Positions 56,207-64,000 of a DNA stretch of 64,000 bases are shown here, one piece after another (position 1 is the first letter of the stretch; every line of letters starts with the position of its first letter). The notes under the pieces are model-generated. The model was not told the origin of the DNA. It worked only from the letters and a program-made list of their open reading frames with translations, and did not search any database. The position numbers were made by a program, and so were the translations under genes. Source of the DNA: Neurospora tetrasperma FGSC 2508 (lineage: Eukaryota; Ascomycota; Sordariomycetes; Sordariales; Sordariaceae); the NCBI RefSeq assembly GCF_000213175.1, contig NW_009799100.1, positions 5,176,979-5,240,978 on the forward strand, written 5' to 3'.

Positions 56207-59200
56207 CTACCCCTGATACCTCGTCCTCCCTCCCCCCTCATAGTACCCCATCATATCCAACGCCAAAGGAATCATCTCCGCCAGACTCTCCCCCACCTTC
56301 CCCATCCCATTCTCTTGTCCATATCCATATCCATATCCTCCCTTATTCTTACTAGCAGCCGCCTTCTCTCCCAACCCTTTATACACCGTCAAGAAAACCT
56401 CGATTTTTTTTCTGAACATGGCGTACAAACTTTCTGGTGTGTCGTTGTTGTTGGCGTACCCTTCGTCTTTGCTTTTTCCTTTCCTATTGAAGGGTGGTGG
56501 TTTCTTGTTGTTGTTGTTGTTGTTGTTGTTGAGGGATCTCATGAGTCTGGCGAAGCGCAAGATAACAGTAAAGATTTCTTCCAGAAGCTGAAGAACGGGT
56601 GTCTGTCGCTTTCGTAAGAAGAGAGCGGACATGATTTCGTCGAGGCAGTGGGATTGTTTGTCGCGGACTAGGTCGGGGGAGCAGGATTTTCTGTTGTTCT
56701 TGTTGTTCTTGGATGATGAGGAGCGAGAGGTGCCATCTTCAGAGTGTCCGACGCTGGTGCTGTCGTCGTCTTGGGTCCCGGATCCCGTGCCAAGGAACTC
56801 TGCTTCTATCGAGTCCAGCCACTCCTCGAATTGGTTCCAGATGGTAGTGATGCCCAAGTCAAAGAAGTGGTTCGCCATCTTGGAAACGAAGTGGTTCGCC
56901 TCCGCGCAGAAGCGGATGGCGGCGTTGCTGAGGCGGGTGCGGCGAGCAAGCAGCTGGACGTCGCGAGAGAGGTGGTTGACTACGTACAACATACGTAGAA
57001 TACGAAGTAGATGCTTGTTGATGCGGTCGTACTTGAGAAGAATAACGGGGGTCATGATATTTTGCAGTCCGGACGGAGCCTTGTACGACAGTCGTAGAAA
57101 GTCCAGGGCTTCCAGCCCGTCAGGGTCCATGCACTTGTTGATCTCCTCCGGGGTAAGATCGCGCACGGCGAAGCTTAGATTACCGGGTAGATCAGAGCTG
57201 TAGGTGCGGGAAAGCATTGATTTACCCATTCCTGCCGCTTCCTCTTGTCCGTCACCGCCTTTCTCACTGGCGGGCGGCTCGTAGCAATCGGAGAGAACGC
57301 CCATGAGTGCCAGACGGAGTTCGGAGCTGGCTGGTGGCCAGGTGTCTCGGCCGCCTAGTCGAAGACCCATGACACCGCCGCTGAACGCAACACCAGCTTT
57401 GCGCTCGGCGGACTCGAGGTCGGGATCGAAGAGGGCGTGAGAAAGCCGACTGCAGAGCATGCCGTTGCCTAGGAGGAAGTACTGTCTCATGAGATTGGTA
57501 TGCACTCGAAGCTTGTGAGGGCCAAGGAGAAGTTTCATGCATTCGTCGTTGACAAGCTTGGACTGGGTGTCGACGAGTGAACCGAAAGAGAGCAAGGGGA
57601 CAAGTGACCAGTGTGGGTTGAAGCCCTCCTCTTTGTTGTGGTCCGCGATTGAATACAAGCGGTTGTGAAGCATGGTGGTGAGCTCATCGTCGGACTCGCT
57701 GTTGTGGAGAGGTTGAGCTAGCTGGTTGATTGAGGCGAGTACAGCAGCGGCGACTTCTTCCTCACTCCTTCCGAAGTAGGTGAGCCTGTACTCGTTGGGT
57801 TCATGTGTAGTAGATGAACGTGTCGGGAACTGATCTCCTGATGCTGCGTTTTGCACCAAGCGAGTCACGGCAGCTTTGTACTCGTTGACTCTCGTTTCCA
57901 GCATTGTGATGGCATCCCAGGAGAATTGCCACTCGAGTTTGGGTGGTTGGGTAAGCGCAACGACATTCCGTTTTGAGAGGAAGTGGTCTGGATGGTGCTC
58001 TTTGAGGAAGCGCAGATTTCGTCCAGTGTCGAAGATGGAGCGGGCCATGTCTTGAGGCACAAATGAAGGCATCCTGTCCTCGTCTAGGAAGAACTCGGGT
58101 TCCTCGAGCTCGAAGCCATGATCGTCTATCCACATCTTGTCGGCCACTTTGACAAAGGACTTCCCTGAACCCGTCTTGGAGATTGGGGCGCCTTCTTCGT
58201 TCTTTAGACCAATCCACTCCTCGACGAACTCGATCCATGGCTTTGAGGCAAGGCGTAGCACTTCGCAGATGACGTCGGGTAGTAGGCCACCTTGGTACTC
58301 GGCGGCCTGAGCTTCCCGGAAGAGGCATGAGAGCATTCCTTCTTCCGATTTTTCTTCAGCCAGCTTCTTACTGAGCGCGTGGAAATACGTCAGAATGGCG
58401 TGCGCCGGCTTGACAACGGATTGTAGCTGAAGTATGGACCGGACAGCCTTGCTGCGGGCAGCAACCTCGGTCTGGACAGCCAAGACCAGTTGATCTACCA
58501 CTTTTGCTAGGGCGACGCTTGTTGGCGTGGGTGATTCGAAATAAGCCGACTCAGAAAATGACAAAAGGGCCTTGACGGCGTTTCCACAATCAAGGCAAAA
58601 CTGATCCATGCCTTGTATCGACTGAACAGAGACACCCGAGATCCTAAGGTGAGGTGCCGTCTTCACAAATGAGCCCTTTTCCGAATCCCATGAGAAGAGG
58701 ACAGAGCTTCTCCCCTGTGCCAGCCCTAACAGACAGGCGTAGTACAAGGCATTGTCGAGGATATCGGGAACAGGGTCTGTGCCATCGTCCGGGATATCGG
58801 TTATGAGGGCGTCGAAAGCAACAGGCCCAGCCTCGCTGATGAAGACAACATCAGATGGACCATGGTGGGCTGTCGGATTGAATGCCTCCCAGGATTTGTA
58901 CTCGGGTGTCTTGGGTTCGACGTCTTCCAATGTGAGCCAGTAGTCCTCCTCGTCGTCATCTAGATCAGCTGGGGATTCGCCTTTCTTGCCCTGTTCAGCG
59001 CTGGCAATACCGTCGGAGAAGATATCGTCGGAGAGTTGTGGTTCATTGCTGAGAGCAGCGTCTCGCAAAACGGGAGGTAGTCTGAAGAAGCTGGTCTGGC
59101 CTTCGTCTTGAAGCGGGCGTTTGAGAGAATTCAGAGGCTTGTCTTGGTCTCCGAATGGAAGGAATTGGAAAGAAGAGCCTGGATTAGAGTTAGCATCTTT

Positions 59201-59354
59201 GTCTGCATACAGTCAGTCGCATTAACATGCCTGAGATTTCCAAGTTGGGTGAAAAGAGAGGGTTTGCGGCTTTGTCTTGGTCCAAGAACCTCGATGACCG
59301 CCAGAAATTGGGAATTGCGAAGAGGTCCGCAGAAGTGTCCCTTTCCTCAGCCAT
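56207..59354 (-). CDS. Gamma-tubulin complex component (Spc97/Spc98 family, GCP5/GCP6-like)
   Basis: Exon 1 is 59354-59231 and exon 2 is 59178-56207, giving 1031 aa. The 52-nt intron has a GC donor (TCAG|GCATGT), a TGCTAACTC branch and a TCCAG acceptor. Without it the frame stops at once; with it, LFAIPNFWRSSRFLDQ is joined to SSFQFLPFGD. The N terminus with FAIPxFWxxSxxL is typical of fungal GCPs. Residues about 320-480 form the grip1-like region (LPDVICEVLRLASKPWIEFVEEWI, MARSIFDTGRNLRFLKEHHP). The C-terminal grip2-like region includes LDFLRLSYKAPSGLQNIMTP and VILLKYDRINKHLLRILRMLYVVNHL. GCPs build the gamma-tubulin ring that nucleates microtubules at spindle pole bodies. The length and FDTGRNLRFL style favour GCP5 or GCP6 over GCP2/3, but I cannot separate them. 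A poly-Asn run (about residues 915-922) is encoded by a GTT repeat. Confidence 0.85.
59179..59230 (-). other. GC-AG intron, 52 nt, in the GCP gene
   Basis: The donor is G|GCATGT, with branch GCTAAC and acceptor CCAG. The nearby GT (GTTAAT) gives the wrong phase, and read-through meets TAA. Confidence 0.7.
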
Positions 59355-60123
59355 TTTGCCTGGTGCTTGTTGTGGGCGATACTGGCAGCATTGGAGGTTA
59401 ATAAGTAAAGAGATTGTTGTTGATGTTTCAATTGACCAAAACAGTCAATGAGTGAGAACCTTGTTGATGTGCGCAGGCAGCCAGCCTGTTGAGCCGGGGA
59501 GTGACAAAGTGACCTGAAGAACCACCAGAGGTAGCTAGTTCCAGTTCTTCAGCAGTTCAGTCACAGAATTGACAGCCAGATTCTCTTCACCTGTACTTTC
59601 AGGGTCTCCTCAATGTGTCTTTCTTTCTTGAGAGTCGACGTATCCCACCATCGTCCCTTGTCGTCCCGTCTGTCGTGTCGCGCTGCCGATCGCGTGTCCA
59701 GCAAGCAAGCGGCATCGAGTTGACGGGACGAGACTGGACCAATTCCAGGCATAACCCCGCTGAAGTAAACATTGAGATGGCATGTTTCTACGCTAACCCC
59801 TGCAGCAACACCAGGTTCTATTGACCTCCAGGTCATGTCTCGGGGCTGCAGGCACAAGGCGCTTTTGTACTTGTCGAGCAAGTACCTTTCATCCTTCCAA
59901 GCTGCCTGCCGTAACTTGGATAACCATTGACCTATGGTACTACACTAGGTAAGTGAGCTTCTGAGCTTCGACTTCTCAACTTTCTACCAAACATCAACCA
60001 CCACAACATCCAAGACCCGGCAATTTTGGGCAGAGCATAGCATATTTTTATATCGCTCCTCAGACTCGGCCGCTTATCCAGAGATTCACTGCTCAAATTC
60101 CGGAGTTCTACCACCCTGCGACG
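59355..60123. promoter_or_regulatory. Divergent promoter region GCP / eaf7
   Basis: These 769 bases lie between the two start codons. No TATA or known operator was recognised. Small frames of up to 106 codons on either strand look like chance. Confidence 0.5.
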
Positions 60124-61089
60124 ATGCCTCCAAAGAAAAAGGGCGGCCGCAGCAGCACGGCCGCCGCCACGCCGTCAACGGCCACACCTCGAGATGACGA
60201 TGCCATGGACATTGACACCCCAGCCGCTGGAACAACACCCGTACCTGTAGCGCCCGTTGCCCAACCTCCGAAACCCAAGTTCGACCCGAATGATCCTTGG
60301 ACAGATGATCAGGTCGCCTCACTGTTCAAGGGTGTGATTCGATGGAAACCCGCGGGTACGTCACATATCCCGAGGGTCACAGTATATTTCCAACATACCC
60401 AGCTAATGCCAAACTCTCCTTTAGGTATGCATAAGCATTTCCGAATTATAGCCATTAGCGAGCATCTCCGCAACCACGGCTTCGACCCGTTCAAGAATCC
60501 TCACACGCGTATACCCGGAATTTGGGCCAAACTTAGGACGTTTTACGACCTGGATGCGATCGACGAACGAGAAAACAGCCTTGACCCTCCCGAAGAATGG
60601 GGTAAGCCCCGGCGCTACAAAGACTTCTCGCTACCTCGCGACGACTACGGCGATTTGATGCTGCAAGCGGCGCTCGCTCCTCCGGGCAACCCGCCTAGCA
60701 GCCCAGCGGAATGGGACCCGAACGAGCCAAGTGACGAAAGAAAGAAGCGCAAGCGCACCGAAGCTGGTACCAAGACTCGCAGTAGTACTGTGGAGGACAC
60801 GGATAACGAGACTTCTGCCCCTAGTCCGGTGCGGAAGTCGGCCAGAGGAGCGCGGAGTGCAAAGCGGGCGGCCAGCAAGGCTCGCAAGACCAAGGAGGAG
60901 TCCCCGGATGAGGATGAAAGCGAGGAGGAAGCATCAGACGAGGAAGAGGAATCAGGCGATGAGGAAGAAGCATCAGACGAAGAGGAGGCCGAGGCGTCCA
61001 CAGCAAAGACAGCAAGGGGAACAAGAGCCCGTCCTGCTCCCAAGGCCAAACCCGTTGCCCGTGGTCGTTCAAGACCTAGTCGCCGCTAA
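60124..61089 (+). CDS. eaf7: NuA4 histone acetyltransferase subunit Eaf7 (MRGBP family)
   Basis: Two exons (60124-60355 and 60425-61089) give 298 aa. The CT20/Eaf7 domain (about 50-130) reads [38 protein letters not shown], then [23 protein letters not shown] and [13 protein letters not shown]. This matches Eaf7/MRGBP, which binds the MRG protein Eaf3 in NuA4. The C-terminal half is low complexity: a basic KKRKRTEAG stretch, repeated SDEEEES-type acidic blocks and an Arg/Pro/Lys tail. The 69-nt intron (60356-60424, GTACGT donor, TTTAG acceptor) is a multiple of three without stops, so retention would insert 23 residues inside the conserved domain. Splicing is favoured because it rebuilds the WKPAGMHKHFR joint. 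Nuclear location is inferred from complex membership. Confidence 0.9.
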   Translation: MPPKKKGGRSSTAAATPSTATPRDDDAMDIDTPAAGTTPVPVAPVAQPPKPKFDPNDPWTDDQVASLFKGVIRWKPAGTSHIPRVTVYFQHTQLMPNSPLGMHKHFRIIAISEHLRNHGFDPFKNPHTRIPGIWAKLRTFYDLDAIDERENSLDPPEEWGKPRRYKDFSLPRDDYGDLMLQAALAPPGNPPSSPAEWDPNEPSDERKKRKRTEAGTKTRSSTVEDTDNETSAPSPVRKSARGARSAKRAASKARKTKEESPDEDESEEEASDEEEESGDEEEASDEEEAEASTAKTARGTRARPAPKAKPVARGRSRPSRR

Positions 61090-61624
61090 AAGGCGCCTCG
61101 CACACAGGGGTACTTTTTCCTAGGTCGACATGTGCCGGTCAGAGTTAGCTGGTTGGTCGGCATTCTAGAACGGAGAGGATGTTGTCTTTCTCACTGCATT
61201 TGGGGCGTACTGGTGTTTTCGGGATGGAACCACAAGAGCAAAAAAAAAATGCTACAGGATGGATGGCTATGGCTTATTGATTACATGACCAGCATGATTA
61301 GATACCCGAGGAAAGACAGGCAATTTGTCAATGGTTGAGTTAAAAATGAGAATCAAAAATACAAGCTATGCATACTTTGTGAATCCATTAGACAGTCAGT
61401 GGTATTTATACTTGTACTGCACAGCAGATCCCCGGACCTCTGTGATAGCGGCCCCACCACGGCCGGCAATCAATGCCCCGCAACGCGACTCTACGGCCCA
61501 TGACGCGCCGGAACTTACACACCAAGCCCACTGCTATCTACAATTTACACACTTCTTCCGGCTCTCCACAATCAAAACCAAACAACAACAGGACTGACTA
61601 CCTAGCTGATTGCACTCCGAGATC
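61090..61624. other. Intergenic between eaf7 and ask1
   Basis: These 535 bases lie between tandem plus-strand genes. They should hold the eaf7 3' UTR and the ask1 promoter. No gene is supported. Confidence 0.55.
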
Positions 61625-63207
61625 ATGTCAGTCCCCGGAACATCTAATACGAGGCCGCTAACTCTTACGGAGGAGCTGGAAAAGCTCGAGCAATCCATTA
61701 CTTTGACGCTGCAAGGTCCGATCACCAAGCATCACAAGTCGACAAACAAGCCCATTGCTGACCTTCTGTCATAGAGATTGATTCCAACTTTAGCAGAGCG
61801 CATCGCATTGTCACCACGAATATCTTACCACTAGTCGAGCAATACGGCGAGCATTCCAAATCAGTCTGGGAATCAACCAAGGTGGGACGGACATCTCTAC
61901 AGCGTCTCACCTGAGCATCAAACTAACAGCCATTGGCTTCTCAGTTCTGGAAACAATTCTTCGAGGCATCGGCCAATGTTTCGCTTTCGGGATACGAAGA
62001 GCTTGCCAATAGTAACGAAACCACAGTCTTGAACAGCAACGAAGAATCAACATCCGCGCACGATCAAACCACACCAGCCGGAACACCCCATCCCCAGAGC
62101 GCCGGTCGCAGTCACGACATCACCATCGATGATGAATCGTCGGCTACATTCAATGCCCAAGGCCAAAACCAGGGCCGGCAGCGCACAACAAACGATTCCG
62201 TCTTGACCGATACTGGCGATGACCTCAGCGGGAGCACTCCCCGTCCACCAGCGACCAAATCGATACCTTCACGACCACAGTTCGCCAATCTCGACTCTCC
62301 ATACGAGCAACTCAGGCGCCGCGAGCTCAAGGCCGCCGCCGAGGCGAACAAAACACCCGGCTTCGGTTCCGGTTCCGGCGGCGACACCATGGAAGACGAC
62401 GACAGCGAGCTCATCTTCCAACAACACACAGCCCGTCTACCCGACATGTCCATGACCCCCCACCGAGCCCAAAACACTCCCTTTGGCGAGCAACAACAAC
62501 AGCGCGGCGGAACAGCCAACAAGGACCCCATCCTCCACCGCATGCCAGACAGGAATTACCGCGTCGGAGCAACGCCACACAAAGGCCACCAGGCGAGCGG
62601 CGTATCCCCAATCAAATGGAAAGTCACCGAGAAGAAACCACCGCTCCTAGACCCCAAGGGCAAAGGCAAAGCCAGAGAAGAAAAACCACTATGGCAAGAC
62701 TCCTTCATGTCCTCTCCCGAGATGGAAGTCCCCCAACTACGCTCCGCGGCATTCATGTCCCCCATCCGATCCGCCTACCGAGGTAACACCCGCGCTGCCG
62801 CCGCCGCCTACGCTGCCCGCTCCGCGCCCCGAACGCCAGGCGTAAGCGTCCAGACACCGTTGGCTGGACGCAAGACCAAAGATGTCTTTAGCGCAAACGC
62901 CAACGCCCACACAAACGCCGGCAAGACGCCCATCCCCAAGGGGACGGTGGAAGCCAAGAAGAGGTATCTGGAGGAAATCGATTGGGAGAGCGACAGTGAG
63001 CAGGACCCCTTTGGGGGCATGAGTCCGCCCAAGACGATCCAGTTTGCGTTGCCGCCGTCGAAGCTGTTGCAGACGCCGGCGAGGGAGGCGAGTAAGAAGA
63101 TTGTGGAGAATTTACTGTTGACGGCGGGGGAGATGCCGGAAGGGGAGTCGGAGTTTAGTCCGAGCGTGGTGAAGATGAATCCGGATTTGATGGATGAGAC
63201 TTTTTAG
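61625..63207 (+). CDS. ask1: DASH/Dam1 complex subunit Ask1
   Basis: Three exons (61625-61715, 61775-61881, 61945-63207) give 486 aa. The N-terminal Ask1 domain (residues about 8-85) reads LTLTEELEKLEQSITLTLQ-EIDSNFSRAHRIVTTNILPLVEQYGEHSKSVW, then FWKQFFEASANVSLSGYEEL. It is continuous only after removing introns of 59 and 63 nt. Ask1 belongs to the ten-protein DASH ring that couples kinetochores to spindle microtubules, and in yeast it is a Cdk1 substrate. The long C-terminal region is low complexity with many S/T-P sites (for example SMTPH, RTPG, QTPLAG, QTPARE), in line with phospho-control. A near-terminal SPPKTIQFALPPSKLLQTPARE block looks conserved. The starting ATG at 61625 is chosen because it puts the domain at residue 8, as in orthologues. 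It converges on the rhodanese gene. Confidence 0.9.
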
Positions 63208-63585
63208 TTTGGGAGCACAACGGCATGGGACAGTATGGATGATAATGAATATACCCCTTTTGTTTTTGTCTGTTAGGAAAAAGTAACCTGCTCGACCATA
63301 GTTGCTTTCTTTCAATGTGAGGAATTTTCGTTCAGCTGGATTATCAAACATGGACTCCATACCCAAGTACCAGGTCCCAGGTCCAATAATCACTTGGCCT
63401 AACCAAGACCAAGACCCATACACATTCAGTCCACATCGTCTTTTCCTTTTATTTTTTTTGTAATTTTTTTTTTCTTGCTCTACGCAAGCCAGGTTCAAGG
63501 AAATAACCCCTTCCTCCCCCTTCTTCCTCCCTCATTTTCCTTCCCCCTTCCTCCTCCCTTCAATCAAACCTCATCCTCATCACCC
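63208..63585. other. Intergenic, convergent 3' ends
   Basis: These 378 bases are T- and C-rich toward the right (63430-63570) and hold both 3' UTRs. No coding signal is visible. Confidence 0.55.
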
Positions 63586-63872
63586 CTAACGCTCAACCTT
63601 GCCCCCCCTCGCCGCCCAATCCAGCCAACTCCCAGGGTACTCACCCACCTTCTCCCACCCGGCCTCTCTCGCCAGCCCCGCAGCCCCTCTACTGCGCACG
63701 CCAGCCTTGCAGTAAAAAACGACTTCACTGTCTTTAGAGGGGCGGGGAAAACCAAAGCGGTCTTCGAATTCGTCTTCGGAAATGAAAAAGGAGTCCGGGG
63801 AGGTGGTGATGGGGATGTTGATGGCTGTGGGGATGCGGCCTGTTTGGTGGAGTTCACCTGGTTCGCGGGTGT
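63586..63872 (-). CDS. Rhodanese-domain sulfurtransferase, last exon (partial)
   Basis: The exon runs from an acceptor near 63873 (ACTAAC branch, purine-rich tract, AAAG) to a TAG at 63588-63586, 95 codons. It encodes DTREPGELHQTGRIPTAINI, then FISEDEFEDRFGF and the active-site loop VFYCKAGVRSRGAA with the catalytic Cys, then GSWLDWAARGG. This is the single-domain rhodanese pattern of yeast Rdl1/Rdl2 (thiosulfate:glutathione or thiosulfate sulfurtransferases, often mitochondrial). The N terminus, including any targeting peptide, lies beyond the intron and is not in this window. The upstream intron sequence is polypyrimidine-rich on the coding strand and runs into the poly-G edge. It converges with ask1, with 378 bp between stops. 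Substrate and location remain open. Confidence 0.8.
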
Positions 63873-63979
63873 CTTTTTTTTCTTCTCAGTTAGTTGGGGT
63901 ATGGTGGAAAAAGAGAGGGAGGAGAGGTGGTGAGGAGGTGGTGAAGAGGGGGGAGGTGGGAAGGGAAGGGGAGAAGGAA

Positions 63980-64000
63980 GGGGGGGGGGGGGGGGGGGGT
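63980..64000. repeat. Poly-G run at the window end
   Basis: About 20 consecutive Gs. Such runs often mark an assembly edge or sequencing collapse. Confidence 0.8.

Noticed and set aside
1-64000. tRNA and dispersed 5S rRNA genes
   Set aside because: I looked by eye for T-loop GGTTCRA boxes with matching acceptor stems and for the Neurospora-type 5S start and found none. A covariance-model scan would be decisive.

Overview
The window looks like a chromosome segment of a filamentous ascomycete, most likely Neurospora or a very close Sordariales relative. The evidence is short introns (52-134 nt) with GTRNGT-type donors and CTAAC/CTGAC branch sites, protein sequences typical of Sordariomycetes, compact housekeeping genes separated by microsatellite-rich intergenic DNA, and one very AT-rich block in which transposon relics are full of transition-type stop codons. 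That last pattern is the signature of repeat-induced point mutation (RIP). No bacterial, plasmid or CRISPR features are present.

Left arm (1-24 kb). In order: the 3' end of the rRNA methyltransferase rrp8 (+); the ubiquitin-receptor aspartic protease ddi1 (-), whose start codon is split by an intron; a GNAT acetyltransferase of the AANAT/polyamine type (+), with a GC-AG intron and a 12-nt exon; orotate phosphoribosyltransferase ura5 (-); the 60S-assembly GTPase nog1 (+, eight exons), carrying one apparent extra C; Rab GDI (-); mitochondrial ribosomal protein uL29m (-); a 73-aa single-span membrane protein (+); and a two-finger C2H2 transcription factor (-).

Middle (24-52 kb). About 12 kb with no convincing gene is followed by a 15.7-kb block (36157-51894) bounded by 22-bp inverted repeats (20/22 matches) and a TA dinucleotide on each side. 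Its interior is strongly AT-rich. I read it as a Tc1/mariner-pogo (Fot1-like) DNA transposon whose minus-strand DDE transposase was split by a ~12-kb Ty3/Gypsy retrotransposon. That retrotransposon has two 339-bp LTRs, a 5-bp ATTAA target duplication, a polypurine tract against the 3' LTR, and relics of protease, reverse transcriptase, integrase and chromodomain. A second insertion containing small inverted and direct repeats also interrupts the transposase. A 612-bp run of N lies inside the retrotransposon, and an extra coding-like stretch lies between the chromodomain and the 3' LTR.

Right arm (52-64 kb). About 4 kb of microsatellite-rich intergenic DNA is followed by a gamma-tubulin complex component (-, GC-AG intron), the NuA4 subunit eaf7 (+), the DASH/Dam1 kinetochore subunit ask1 (+), and the 3' exon of a rhodanese-domain protein (-) truncated by a poly-G contig edge.

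The genes do not form one pathway. They are scattered housekeeping genes for ribosome biogenesis (rrp8, nog1), mitochondrial translation (uL29m), pyrimidine synthesis (ura5), vesicle traffic (GDI), ubiquitin turnover (ddi1), microtubule and kinetochore function (GCP, ask1) and chromatin (eaf7). All function calls come from reading the translations; no database search was run.
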